Of a stretch of 38,429 nt of DNA, positions 26,526-34,835 are shown in pieces. The position numbers and the translations under genes were made by a program. Positions within the stretch are counted from its first letter, which is position 1. The number at the start of each line of letters is the position of its first letter. The notes beneath the pieces were generated by a model. It saw only the letters and a program-made list of their open reading frames with translations. It was not told the origin of the DNA and ran no database searches. Source of the DNA: QHYU01 sp041493955 (GTDB lineage: Bacteria > Acidobacteriota > Terriglobia > Acidiferrales > UBA7541); contig JBGPZW010000011.1 of NCBI GenBank assembly GCA_041493955.1, forward strand, positions 1-38,429. Reading direction: 5' to 3'.

Positions 26526-27803
26526 TTACTGGCTCGAGGCGGGAGCGCGGGTCTCGCCAGCGCGAGCGTGCAAGACGCCCGGCTCGGGCAGCAGCACGAG
26601 CCAGCGCGCGCGCGTGGTGACGAAGTCATCCCAGTCGCGCTTGGCAACCGGCTCCGCCGGCGGCAGTTGCAAGTGCTCGAAATTCCGATACGCGCCGTGC
26701 TGCAAGATGCGGAAATCGAGGTGCGGGCCGGTCGCGAGCCCCGTCATGCCCACCAAGCCGATGCGCTGGCCCTGCTCGACGCGCTGCCCGCTGTGCACCA
26801 GCATGCGCGAGAGGTGCATGTACATCGTTTCGTAGCCGTTGGAGTGCAGGAGGTGAATCAGGTTGCCGGCGCCGCCCTTGCGCCCAGCAAACATGACGCG
26901 GCCGTTGCCGATGGCCTGCACCGGCGTGCCGACCGGCGCGCCGTAGTCAATCCCCAGGTGCGGGCGATGCGTTTTCAGGATGGGATGAAACCGGCTGCGG
27001 CTGAAGTGTGAAGTGATGGGCGCGGCAAACTTCAGCGGCGAGCGCAGGAACGCTTTCTGCAGCGACTTCCCGTCCGGCGCATAGTAGGCCGGGTTGCCCG
27101 TGGGGTCGCGGAAGAGCACCGCCTGGTAGGGATGGCCGTCGTTGTTGTACTCGGCCGCGAGGATGCGTCCGTACGCGGCGGTCCGGCCGTCCAGGTACTT
27201 TTTCTTCTCGACCACGACGCGGAAGGTGTCGCCCTCGCGCGGGTCGGTGTAGAAATCCAGATCCCAGCCAAAAATCTCCGCGAGACGCATGGCGAGTTCC
27301 GGAGTTTCGCCCGCGTCGGTCACCGCGTTGAAGAGCGAATCGCGGATCTCGCCGATCACGCCGGCGATCTCGGTCTGCGAGGGAATGGTGCGAACCTCGG
27401 CGTGGAAGCCGTGGTCGCCGGGAAAAACCCAGAGCATGCGATCCGTGTCAATCTGGTAGCGCACCGCTCGCAGCTCGCCCATCACCGAGCGGCCCACGCC
27501 GAGATGGTTTCCGGCGCGCACGTGCCGCAGGTCATAGACCGTTTGCGCGGAGCCCACTACACCGGCCGCCGACTGCGCGTCCAACCCCATGCGTTGCAGC
27601 GATTCGCTGAACGGCACTCCCGCGGCCACCTTGCGGTCCAAGTAGAGCACGACGTCTTTCCGGATGCGCTCCGCTTCCTGGTGAGCGAGCGCGGCCTGCC
27701 GGATGAACTCCTGCTCTGCCCGGTAACGCTTCAACAGGATCAAGCCCAGGCAGGATGCGCCGGCAAGTCCTACGGCCAGATAAACCACAAGACGACGATT
27801 CAC
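26526..27803 (-). CDS. Membrane-anchored M23 (LytM-type) peptidase
   Basis: M23 peptidases cut peptide cross-links of peptidoglycan, or act as inactive regulators of amidases. The GTG at 27803 gives a 425-aa protein starting with a signal anchor (NRRLVVYLAVGLAGASCLGL). A periplasmic region with OapA/LysM-like sequence follows (about 50-240), then the LytM domain. Zinc ligands His282 and Asp286 are in PHLGIDYG and catalytic His330 in YETMYMHLSRM. The final motif reads GPHLDF (His361, Asp363) in place of the usual HxH, so the last zinc ligand would be Asp. The same HLDF form occurs in some M23 proteins, so activity is not excluded. A longer frame from 27923 runs through repeat-like DNA and lacks the anchor, so I did not use it. 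Confidence 0.85.
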   Translation of the reverse strand: MNRRLVVYLAVGLAGASCLGLILLKRYRAEQEFIRQAALAHQEAERIRKDVVLYLDRKVAAGVPFSESLQRMGLDAQSAAGVVGSAQTVYDLRHVRAGNHLGVGRSVMGELRAVRYQIDTDRMLWVFPGDHGFHAEVRTIPSQTEIAGVIGEIRDSLFNAVTDAGETPELAMRLAEIFGWDLDFYTDPREGDTFRVVVEKKKYLDGRTAAYGRILAAEYNNDGHPYQAVLFRDPTGNPAYYAPDGKSLQKAFLRSPLKFAAPITSHFSRSRFHPILKTHRPHLGIDYGAPVGTPVQAIGNGRVMFAGRKGGAGNLIHLLHSNGYETMYMHLSRMLVHSGQRVEQGQRIGLVGMTGLATGPHLDFRILQHGAYRNFEHLQLPPAEPVAKRDWDDFVTTRARWLVLLPEPGVLHARAGETRAPASSQ

Positions 27804-28269
27804 CGTTCCCCCAAAAATCCCGAGGCGCAGCGCGGAGATTTCCCGGCACGCGCCCTTCCCCCTACACGCCAGCCTCGGCCGGGCCGGAGCCCGTCGAGGG
27901 GCAGGAAGGATAAACCAACTCACTCCTTTTTGCCCAACTGTTCTGCGGCTGTCAAAACAAGATTCGCCGGGAAGTGCCAGCCGAGCAACCCGGGTTTACC
28001 GGCTCGGAGAGACCCTGACCGGCTTGAGACCAAAGGTTGCCCGGATTGCCGGATTTGGGAAGTGCCGCTTCACATCCTCCCGGCGTCCCTCCGGCAACCC
28101 ACGGATTCTGCGGGAAATGGCGGGAGGCTGCTTTGGACTGCGGCGTGCACGGAACGCTACTATTCCGGCGTTCGTCCCTTCCCTGCGGAGGGCAAACGCG
28201 CCCAACCCCAAGCCTCGCGACTCGGGACCGCAGCGGACACCGCGGATGCCAGAGACGGAGGAAACTCCA
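27804..28269. other. Divergent intergenic region between the M23 gene and the zinc-ribbon gene
   Basis: The region is GC-rich. CCGAGC and GCTCGG arms enclose an AACCCGGGTT palindrome at about 27979-28005, giving a two-part hairpin upstream of the M23 gene. A TTGACA occurs on the minus strand near 27950 but has no good -10. No riboswitch class was matched. Confidence 0.35.
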
Positions 28270-28479
28270 ATGGAAGGTGGTCTGTCCATCCCGCCGAACC
28301 GCCCCAACCGCCGTTTTGACCAGATTTGCGCCGAGTGTCGCCGTCCCTTCCGCCCGCGCCTGCTCGGCGACGGCGCCGAAGAGCTCTGCGACGACTGCTA
28401 CACGGCCCAGTTTGAGCCCCGGCGCCTGCGTCATTGGCAAAAACAGAACGGTCGTCTGCACCCACACCCCCCGAAATAG
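28270..28479 (+). CDS. Small zinc-ribbon protein
   Basis: A 69-aa protein is likely, beginning at the ATG at 28270 with GGAGG eight bases upstream. It has two Cys pairs, ICAEC and CDDC, separated by about 18 residues (RRPFRPRLLGDGAEEL), forming a treble-clef or zinc-ribbon finger. The tail is basic (FEPRRLRHWQKQNGRLHPHP). It looks like a small nucleic-acid- or protein-binding zinc protein of unknown role. The frame is open further upstream, but that part is low-complexity and arginine-rich and unlikely to be coding. Confidence 0.65.
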   Translation: MEGGLSIPPNRPNRRFDQICAECRRPFRPRLLGDGAEELCDDCYTAQFEPRRLRHWQKQNGRLHPHPPK

Positions 28480-28621
28480 CCGCCTTCGACCTGACCCGGA
28501 ACGGCTGCCGCCGCCCGAGACCGGGCCCGTGTGCGCCGATTGGTCGCCGGGGTACAAATCGGCAGACGCAGCAGGGCACACGCTGGGCGAAGCGGTGAAT
28601 ATCAACTGGAAAGAGGAACGA

Positions 28622-29848
28622 TTAAGGTCTGGGGCTTGGGCTGGGGGTGTTGGTAAACAGCGCCGCGGCCGGGATTGCGGCAGGGTCCACGGTGCGAATC
28701 TGTGCGAAGAAGTTGCGCTCGTGCAGGATGCGGTACATCCGGCCGGCAATCTCAGCGGCCTTCGGACCCTTGACGCTCCGCGTATTCCCGCGCAGCAGGA
28801 CCGCGAGGGCGATCCGCGGGTGAGCCTGATCGGCGTAGGAAACAAACCAGCCCAGCCGCGAGTTCTGATCCGAGCAGGTGCCGGTCTTGCCCAGCGGCTG
28901 CTCTTCCAGATTCCCCGAGCTCGAGCGCGCCGTGCCGTAGAGTACCGCCGCCAGCATGCCTTCGCGAAGCTCAGGAAGTAGCGCCTCGATGCTCAGCTTG
29001 CGCTTGATGCGTGGAATGAAGTTCTGCCGCTCCTCTTCGCTGCGCGGATACTGCAGGTAGTACATCGTGCCGCCGTTGGCGATCATCGAGGCCAGCGAAA
29101 CCAATTGCAGCGGCGTGATGTGGATGCCTTCGCCGAAGCTGGACATCCGCGCCACCCCGCCGCGCTGCGGCGGCGCCGACGGGAACGCCCCGGGATTCTC
29201 CTCGGGGATGCTGAAGCCCGCCAGCTCGCCCAAACCCAGCAGGCGCGCGTAGCGCGAAACGGTGTCAAAACCCATCCGCCGGCCCAACTCCTCGAAGAAA
29301 GCGTTATTCGAGTGCGCCATCGCTTCGGTCAGGTTCATGTAGCGGCGGCGTGCCACCGGGACCATGGTGTCGCGCGTGATGACGCTTTCCTCGAGCGCGG
29401 CCAGCGCAATCGTCGGTTTGATCGTGGAGCAGGGGATGAATCCTTCGGAAAAAGCGAGCTTCTGATTGACGATGGAAAGGACGCGGCCGTTGTTGGGGTC
29501 CATGGCCACCACCGAGCCGTTGTACCGCCCCAGCGCCTCGACGGCAGCCTGGCGCACGACGGGGTCATCAAACTGGGCCATGTCGTCGCTAGTAGAGTCC
29601 GCGTAGGTCGGCACGCCATAGCGATAGCGCGTTACCCTGTGTTTCCGGGTGGTGGACTTGGCCGAAGCTGCGGAGGAGGCCCGCGCTGAAGTTCTCTTGA
29701 CGGACGTGCGCCTCGTCGCAGCCTTGCTCTTCGCTGGGGAGCGTTTCGTTGCTGTTTTGGCAGACCCGGCAAACGCCGAGACGCCGCTCAGCAGCAGCAC
29801 GGCGAGGGTTAAAGCAGCGGATTGCAGGAAGCTCGGACGACGCAGCAT
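28622..29848 (-). CDS. Penicillin-binding transpeptidase-domain protein
   Basis: From the ATG at 29848 the 408-aa product has a signal peptide (MLRRPSFLQSAALTLAVLLL...SAFA). A strongly basic Ala/Lys/Ser/Thr/Arg linker (about residues 28-75) follows, then a transpeptidase domain. The active-site motifs are complete: STIK (Ser141-Lys144), SNN (180-182) and KTGT (321-324). It lacks an N-terminal glycosyltransferase or class B dimerisation domain, so it is a compact PBP-like enzyme, either a DD-transpeptidase or a class D beta-lactamase-like relative. It should act in the periplasm on peptidoglycan or bind beta-lactams. A GTG at 29905 in the same frame has no ribosome-binding site. The promoter at 29918-29947 fits the start used. 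Confidence 0.85.
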   Translation of the reverse strand: MLRRPSFLQSAALTLAVLLLSGVSAFAGSAKTATKRSPAKSKAATRRTSVKRTSARASSAASAKSTTRKHRVTRYRYGVPTYADSTSDDMAQFDDPVVRQAAVEALGRYNGSVVAMDPNNGRVLSIVNQKLAFSEGFIPCSTIKPTIALAALEESVITRDTMVPVARRRYMNLTEAMAHSNNAFFEELGRRMGFDTVSRYARLLGLGELAGFSIPEENPGAFPSAPPQRGGVARMSSFGEGIHITPLQLVSLASMIANGGTMYYLQYPRSEEERQNFIPRIKRKLSIEALLPELREGMLAAVLYGTARSSSGNLEEQPLGKTGTCSDQNSRLGWFVSYADQAHPRIALAVLLRGNTRSVKGPKAAEIAGRMYRILHERNFFAQIRTVDPAAIPAAALFTNTPSPSPRP

Positions 29849-29917
29849 TTCAATCGCGTGACGCGACAGCGACCCTTTCTGTTTGCCCGTCTTCAGATGG
29901 CCCACGACGGTAAACCC

Positions 29918-29947
29918 ATTCTAGAGAGACTACTTGTCCTAACGCAA
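29918..29947 (-). promoter_or_regulatory. Candidate promoter of the PBP-like gene
   Basis: TTGCGT (29947-29942), an 18-base spacer and TAGAAT (29923-29918) on the minus strand would start transcription about 60 nt upstream of the ATG at 29848. Confidence 0.45.
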
Positions 29948-30099
29948 CAACAATACCGCGCTGGTGTCTTGCACGTTAGTTTCCTTTTGGCGGCACGCAG
30001 TACTAGGCAGAAAACACACAACTAACAGCGTTTAGGCCCGGCCCGATGTGCACACTTCTGCACCTTCTGAGCCGGTATGATACACACTTGGCGCGGGGC

Positions 30100-31185
30100 T
30101 TAACGCCCAGTCTTGCCCCTCCCCGCCGCGGCGGCTGCGGCCTGCACGGCGGGTTTTTCCACCGGGGCAGCACTGGGGTCTGCGGCACCGGGCTGGGCCA
30201 GCCCAAGTTGCTTGCGCAGGGCGGCTTCGATTTTATCGCGGATGTCGGTGTTTTCCTTGAGGAACAGCCGCGCGTTCTCTCGTCCCTGGCCCAGGCGCTC
30301 TCCAGCAAAGCTGATCCAGGTGCCCGATTTCTCCAGCACGCCCTTCTCGACGCCCAGGTCCAGCAGGTCAGCCTCGCGTGAGACACCCTCGCCATAGAGA
30401 ATGTCGAACTCGGCCTCGCGGAACGGTGCAGCCACCTTGTTCTTCACCACCTTGGCGCGGGTGCGCGAGCCCACCACGCGGTCGCCTTCCTTGATGGCCT
30501 GGATGCGGCGGATGTCCAGGCGAATCGAAGCATAAAACTTCAGCGCCCGGCCGCCCGTGGTGGTCTCCGGGTTGCCGAACATCACGCCGATCTTTTCGCG
30601 GATCTGGTTGATGAAGACCAGGCAGGTCCGCGACTTGGAGACGATCCCGGTCAGCTTGCGCAGCGCCTGGGACATCAGCCGCGCCTGCAGGCCCATCTGC
30701 GGATCGCCCATTTCGCCTTCCAGCTCGGCCTTGGGCACCAGCGCCGCCACCGAGTCCACCACGACTATGTCCACGGCGCCCGAGCGGATCAGCGTCTCGG
30801 CGATTTCCAGCGCCTGCTCGCCGTTGTCCGGCTGCGACACGAGCAGGTTGTCCACGTCCACGCCCAGCTTGCGCGAATACTTGGGGTCCAGGGCGTGCTC
30901 GGCGTCGATGAACGCCGCCTGCCCGCCCATCTTCTGCGCCTCGGCGATCACATGCAGCGCCAGGGTCGTTTTCCCGCCCGCTTCCGGGCCGTAGACCTCC
31001 ACCACACGGCCACGCGGGAAGCCACCCACGCCCAGCGCGGCGTCAATCGAAAGCGTGCCAGTGGGGATCACGCTGACCGGCACCAGGATGTCCCGGCTCC
31101 CCAGCCGCATGATCGAGCCCTTGCCGTACTGCTTCTCGATCTGCATGATGGCCGACTCCAGCATTTTGCTCTTTTCATCCGTCAT
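30100..31185 (-). CDS. recA: Recombinase RecA
   Basis: RecA forms ATP-dependent filaments on single-stranded DNA, drives strand exchange and activates LexA cleavage. The 361-aa protein has MIKEQYGKGSIMRLG-like N-terminal sequence (QIEKQYGKGSIMRLG) and Walker A GPEAGGKTT at residues 66-74. The Walker B strand is VDIVVVDSVAALVPKAELEG. Loop L1 (GEMGDPQMGLQARLMSQALR), the signature ALKFYASIRLDIRR and loop L2 NQIREKIGVMFGNPETTTGG are also present. The P-loop reads A69-G70 where E. coli has S69-S70, an uncommon but structurally mild change. The C-terminal tail is Ala/Pro-rich rather than acidic. The ATG at 31185 has GAGGTGGG upstream. Confidence 0.98.
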   Translation of the reverse strand: MTDEKSKMLESAIMQIEKQYGKGSIMRLGSRDILVPVSVIPTGTLSIDAALGVGGFPRGRVVEVYGPEAGGKTTLALHVIAEAQKMGGQAAFIDAEHALDPKYSRKLGVDVDNLLVSQPDNGEQALEIAETLIRSGAVDIVVVDSVAALVPKAELEGEMGDPQMGLQARLMSQALRKLTGIVSKSRTCLVFINQIREKIGVMFGNPETTTGGRALKFYASIRLDIRRIQAIKEGDRVVGSRTRAKVVKNKVAAPFREAEFDILYGEGVSREADLLDLGVEKGVLEKSGTWISFAGERLGQGRENARLFLKENTDIRDKIEAALRKQLGLAQPGAADPSAAPVEKPAVQAAAAAAGRGKTGR

Positions 31186-31426
31186 GGTCCCACCTCAGAA
31201 GGGAGATTCTCGGTGCCGGGGACGCCAGCCCGGCGCGCGCAGTTTACCAGAGAGTGCCTGCCCCCGCGCGGCTGTTTAACAAAACATGTTGGCACAGGGG
31301 CGAAGAAAAAGCAAAGACTACTTGACCCCTGGCCCCAGCACCCACGCGGTGCACCCGAAAACGCCGCTAGGACGGCGGCGCTGCGCTGGCCTCGCGGTCC
31401 CACTGCCGTGGACGCAACAGGCTGCG
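31186..31426. other. Intergenic region upstream of recA
   Basis: An AACATGTT palindrome lies near 31284-31291, in the leader of recA. It does not match any LexA box I can name, nor is it repeated upstream of lexA. A short terminator-like hairpin for the upstream gene is at 31362-31377. Confidence 0.3.
31358..31377 (-). terminator. Possible terminator after the hydroxyacyl-CoA dehydrogenase gene
   Basis: Read on the minus strand, CGCCG-TCCTAG-CGGCG (31377-31362) is followed by TTTT. The stem is only five pairs, so the call is tentative. Confidence 0.4.
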
Positions 31427-32293
31427 CTACGCCCCGGCGTAGGTGTAGAAGCCGCGGCCCGACTTGCGGCCCAACCAGCCTGCGGCAACCATCTTCCGCA
31501 GCAGCGGGCAAGGACGGTATTTGCTGTCCGCGAAGCCGGCGTAGATCACATCCATGATGTCGAGACAGACGTCCAAGCCAATCAGATCGGCCAACTCTAG
31601 CGGCCCCATCGGGTGGTTCATGCCCATTTTCACCACCGCATCAACGGCCGAAGCGTCAGCCACGCCCTCCAGAACACAATAAGCCGCTTCGTTGATCATG
31701 GGCATCAGGACACGGTTGGCGACGAAGCCGGGCGCGTCGTTCACCGCCACTGGCTTCTTCTCGAGCTTTTCGCACAGCGCCATGGTTGTGGCGAACGTCT
31801 CCGCGCTGGTCTGCAGCGCGCGGATCACCTCGACAAGCACCATCACCGGTACCGGGTTCATGAAGTGCATCCCGATGAAGCGGTCGGGACGTGTGGTCAC
31901 AGCGGCCAGCGCGGTGACAGAAATCGAAGAGGTATTGCTCGCCAGGATGACCTCGGGCCGCAGCAGCTTGTCCACTTCCTTGAGCACCGCAACCTTCAGG
32001 TCCATTCGCTCGGGCACAGCTTCGACGACAAAGTCCGCGCGGGCCAGCGCAGCCACGTCGGTGGTGGGCTGGATGCGGCCGAGAATTTTCGGTTTGTCCG
32101 CCTCCGCCACTTTGCCTTTTTTGACTTCGCGATCGAGGTTTTTCGAGATTGTCTCTATGCCGCGGTCCAGAAACCGCTTCTCCACGTCGCGTAAAATGAC
32201 TGAGTAGCCGGCCTTGGCGAACACGTGCGCGATGCCGTTGCCCATCGTGCCCGCGCCCAGCACGGCCACGGTCTTGACAGTATCCACACTCAC
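31427..32293 (-). CDS. 3-hydroxyacyl-CoA (3-hydroxybutyryl-CoA) dehydrogenase
   Basis: The enzyme interconverts 3-hydroxyacyl-CoA and 3-oxoacyl-CoA with NAD(P). I start at the GTG at 32293, which has a perfect GGAGGA five bases upstream, giving 288 aa (family usual about 282). The Rossmann motif VLGAGTMGNGIAHVFAKAGY is at residues 11-30. SNTSSISVTALA precedes the catalytic His region, seen as GMHFMNPVPVMVLVEV, and the C-terminal domain has DAPGFVANRVLMPMINEA and GMNHPMGPLELADLIGLDV. A thiolase, the enzyme acting on the product, is encoded 0.9 kb upstream on the same strand, so the pair may serve fatty-acid or butyrate/polyhydroxybutyrate metabolism. Confidence 0.92.
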   Translation of the reverse strand: MSVDTVKTVAVLGAGTMGNGIAHVFAKAGYSVILRDVEKRFLDRGIETISKNLDREVKKGKVAEADKPKILGRIQPTTDVAALARADFVVEAVPERMDLKVAVLKEVDKLLRPEVILASNTSSISVTALAAVTTRPDRFIGMHFMNPVPVMVLVEVIRALQTSAETFATTMALCEKLEKKPVAVNDAPGFVANRVLMPMINEAAYCVLEGVADASAVDAVVKMGMNHPMGPLELADLIGLDVCLDIMDVIYAGFADSKYRPCPLLRKMVAAGWLGRKSGRGFYTYAGA

Positions 32294-32364
32294 GGTTCCT
32301 CCAGGAGACGCAGCAGAAGCAAAGCCGCGCACCAGACGGTACGCGGCAAAGGAAACACAGGAGG

Positions 32365-32420
32365 CAGTTCACAGTCAACAGCCGACAGGCAAGGGTTCAG
32401 AGTCGACAGTCGATAGTCCG
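32365..32420. repeat. Degenerate CAGTC/GACAG heptad repeats
   Basis: The stretch is built from imperfect words such as CAGTCAACAG, CCGACAG, GTCGACAG and TCGATAGTC. It resembles the run downstream of lexA (16205-16256) and similar unstable heptad arrays. Confidence 0.4.
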
Positions 32421-32436
32421 GTGAGCCACAGGGGCT

Positions 32437-33096
32437 TTACGTCGGCGCCTCGCCTTGGGCAATTTCGCGCACGACTTCCCGCGCACGAGCCAGCGTTTCC
32501 TGCGCAACGAGAATACGAATCCGCGTTGAATCGTCGCCATCATTTTCACGCCGGGTCGCGATCCCGTTCTCTCGCAACGCCTCTGTCAGGAATTGCGCAA
32601 GATCCGCATCTTCGCCTGACCAGACCTCGGCAGTGACCTCTTTGGCGCTCGGGACTTCAGGAGTCGCGACGTCGGCCGCCTCCGCGGCATTTTCCGAGTG
32701 GCCTTCAGGAGCCTCCTGTTGCGAAGTATCGTCCTCCTTCTCAAGGATCGCTGCCAGCACGCGCTGCGCTGAGGGCAGATCGCTCTGCGACACGCGAATC
32801 TCGTAGGACTGCGCGAAACTAGGCGTCTTGGGAAAGGGCCGAGCATACGCCGCTCGGGGATCGTGGATGGGATAGTCGTAGAAGGTGATTCCCTCGCCTT
32901 GCAGAGCGCTCAGAATCGCGGTGAGCCTTGCCGGGTCGTCTTCCTGGCATAGGACGACGGAGTCTGCTCCCGCATCGTCGGTCTCCGGCGGAGGTGGGTC
33001 CGGCTCGGGAGGAAGAAAAGTGACGAGGTCCACGTCGCAGTCGGGGCAGCGATAGAAGCCTTCGCGATATTCGGCTTTGCAAAGCGGGCAAAACAT
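32437..33096 (-). CDS. Zinc-ribbon protein with two DUF2007-like domains
   Basis: The 219-aa product opens with a zinc ribbon (CPLCKAEYREGFYRCPDC, residues 3-20), then a Pro/Asp-rich linker. Two related alpha/beta units follow. The first, about residues 45-125, contains VVLCQEDDPARLTAILSALQ and IRVSQSDLPSAQRVLAAILE. The second, about 155-215, contains AEVWSGEDADLAQFLTEALR and ILVAQETLARAREVVREIAQ. Both match the 'putative signal-transducing' DUF2007 pattern, in which a strand, helix, strand order ends in a V...A..VL helix. Between them lies an acidic spacer. Function is unknown; it is cytoplasmic and may bind metal. The reading frame starts at ATG 33096 and the preceding IR at 33108-33141 separates it from the thiolase gene. 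Confidence 0.7.
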   Translation of the reverse strand: MFCPLCKAEYREGFYRCPDCDVDLVTFLPPEPDPPPPETDDAGADSVVLCQEDDPARLTAILSALQGEGITFYDYPIHDPRAAYARPFPKTPSFAQSYEIRVSQSDLPSAQRVLAAILEKEDDTSQQEAPEGHSENAAEAADVATPEVPSAKEVTAEVWSGEDADLAQFLTEALRENGIATRRENDGDDSTRIRILVAQETLARAREVVREIAQGEAPT

Positions 33097-33107
33097 GCGC
33101 GTGGCAA

Positions 33108-33141
33108 GTAGGGCGCAGCCCGCCGTGGCGGGCGCCCCTAC
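33108..33141. repeat. Inverted repeat between the thiolase and zinc-ribbon genes
   Basis: GTAGGG ... CCCGCC-GT-GGCGGG ... CCCTAC forms a long interrupted hairpin (33108-33141). It lies 32 nt after the thiolase stop on the transcript and could act as its terminator or be a dispersed repeat; no T tract follows. Confidence 0.5.
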
Positions 33142-33172
33142 ACGGTAAACCGCTTCAAGAATCGAAAGCGCC

Positions 33173-34354
33173 CTAGCGCTCGACGGCGAGCGCCACGGCG
33201 TTGCCGCCGCCCAAGCAGAGCGCGGCGATCCCGCGCTTCAGGTTGCGCCGCTGCATCTCGTAGAGCAACGTCACGAGGATGCGCGCGCCCGAGGCGCCAA
33301 TGGGATGCCCCAGCGCCACCGCACCGCCATTCACGTTGACTTTCGCCGGGTCGAGCCGCAGCTCGCGCATCACGGCCAGGGCCTGCACGGAGAAGGCTTC
33401 ATTGAGCTCGATCAGGTCCACATCGCGGTCGCGGTCCCAGCCGGTTTTCTTCAGCAGCTTTTCCACCGCCTCGACCGGAGCCATCATGATCCACTTCGGC
33501 TCGATGCCCGAGACGGCCTGCGCCACGATCCGCGCCATCGGCGTCTTGCCCAGGCGCGCGGCGTTGCGTTCGCTTGTGACCACCAGCGCCGCCGCACCAT
33601 CGTTGGTGCCGGGCGCGTTGCCCGCGGTCACCGTGCCGTCCTTCTTGAACACCGGCCGCAGCTTGGACAGCGCCTCGACGGTGGTGTCCTCGCGCGGCGA
33701 TTCGTCGTACTTGATCACGAGCGGCTCGCCCTTCTTCTGCGGCACTTCGATCGGGAGGATCTGCGCTTCAAAGTAGCACGTCTTCCGCGCGCGCACGGCC
33801 TTCTGATGGCTCTCGAAGGCAAACTGGTCCTGCTCCTGCCGCGAGATCTTGTACTTCTCCGCCACCAGTTCGCCGGTCATGCCCATGTGGAAATCCTCGA
33901 AGGCGTCCCACAGGCCGTCCTTGATCATCGAGTCCACGATTTCGCCGTTGCCCAGCCGGTAGCCGGTGCGCGCCTGCGGCAGCAGGTAGGGGCAATTGGA
34001 CATGGACTCCATTCCGCCGCCCACGGCGATTTCCGTCTCGCCGAGCTGGATGCCCTGCGCAGCAAGTGCCACTGCCTTCAAGCCCGAGCCGCAGACCTTA
34101 TTGATCGTCATGGCCGCGACGCGGGGATGCAAGCCGCCGCGCAGGCCCGCTTGGCGTGCCGGGTTCTGTCCCAGGCCGGCCGAAACGACGTTGCCCATGA
34201 TGATTTCGTCCACCTGCTGCGGTTCAATGCCCGCGCGGCGCACCGCCTCGGCCACGGCCTTCGCGCCGAGTTCAGTGGCGGAGAACGACGACAGGCCCCC
34301 TTGAAACTTCCCGATGGGTGTGCGCACCGCACTCAAAATGACTGGCTGTTCCAT
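33173..34354 (-). CDS. Acetyl-CoA acetyltransferase (thiolase)
   Basis: Thiolase condenses two acetyl-CoA to acetoacetyl-CoA or cleaves 3-oxoacyl-CoA. The 393-aa protein (start ATG 34354, AGGAG nine bases upstream) has nucleophile Cys88 in INKVCGSGLKA, His350 in VALGHPIGASGAR and Cys380 in ALCLGGGNAVAL, the complete catalytic set. The length is exactly typical of the biosynthetic class. A longer frame reaching 34714 runs across its promoter and is not coding. It is co-directional with the hydroxyacyl-CoA dehydrogenase, with a small zinc protein in between. The last motif reads GGGNA rather than the commoner GGGMG. Whether it serves degradation or synthesis is not decided by the sequence. Confidence 0.95.
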   Translation of the reverse strand: MEQPVILSAVRTPIGKFQGGLSSFSATELGAKAVAEAVRRAGIEPQQVDEIIMGNVVSAGLGQNPARQAGLRGGLHPRVAAMTINKVCGSGLKAVALAAQGIQLGETEIAVGGGMESMSNCPYLLPQARTGYRLGNGEIVDSMIKDGLWDAFEDFHMGMTGELVAEKYKISRQEQDQFAFESHQKAVRARKTCYFEAQILPIEVPQKKGEPLVIKYDESPREDTTVEALSKLRPVFKKDGTVTAGNAPGTNDGAAALVVTSERNAARLGKTPMARIVAQAVSGIEPKWIMMAPVEAVEKLLKKTGWDRDRDVDLIELNEAFSVQALAVMRELRLDPAKVNVNGGAVALGHPIGASGARILVTLLYEMQRRNLKRGIAALCLGGGNAVALAVER

Positions 34355-34432
34355 GGCGGCTTCTCCTAGCGGAAATTCACTGGTTTGCGGCTCTGTTTCC
34401 GAACCCGCGCTCCCCCCCGCTGTCCAAAACCG

Positions 34433-34461
34433 AGTATAGGCCCGCCCCTTTACACGGTCAA
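34433..34461 (-). promoter_or_regulatory. Promoter of the thiolase gene
   Basis: TTGACC (34461-34456), 17 bases, TATACT (34438-34433) on the minus strand. The predicted start is about 70 nt before the ATG at 34354. Confidence 0.7.
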
Positions 34462-34666
34462 TTTGTGTAGGGGGTGAGAGATAAGACCCCCCTTCGCTCT
34501 GCACCCCCCGCCACACGGCCTCACGCGCGCGGAGGGGCCTGCGTTGCGCCGGGGCATCCGGGCGGCCGCGCGTTGGCCACGCGAGTGGGGACGTTGCGCC
34601 GCCGTGGGCGGTCTCGGGGCCGAGATCGCGCGGGAGGCGGGTCATCGCTTTCCGACCAATTTTCAC
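34462..34666. other. GC-rich divergent spacer between thiolase and SBBP promoters
   Basis: The stretch carries a GGGGGT / ACCCCC inverted repeat (34470-34491) and otherwise only GC-rich sequence. No gene or known control element was recognised. Confidence 0.3.
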
Positions 34667-34694
34667 TTGACAGACGTAGCAGTGCGAGTAATAT
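34667..34694 (+). promoter_or_regulatory. Promoter of the SBBP gene
   Basis: TTGACA (34667-34672), a 16-base spacer and TAATAT (34689-34694) lie about 140 nt upstream of the ATG at 34836. Confidence 0.65.
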
Positions 34695-34835
34695 GCGGCT
34701 GCTGTCTTTGTCATTGGCTTAATTCCCTAGTTGGGCCCTTCTCAACGTGAGCCGACCCTCGCACGGCTAGCGAGAATTCGCCCGTCCCCGAAGAAGAACT
34801 CAAAGGAACAAGTGCACAGCCTGAAGGAGGGCGTC

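Noticed and set aside
27924..28100. Riboswitch upstream of the M23 gene
   Set aside because: Hairpins are present but no conserved core of cyclic di-GMP, cobalamin or other known classes could be matched.
31284..31291. AACATGTT palindrome in the recA leader as a LexA box
   Set aside because: It does not match any LexA consensus I can name and is not found upstream of lexA.
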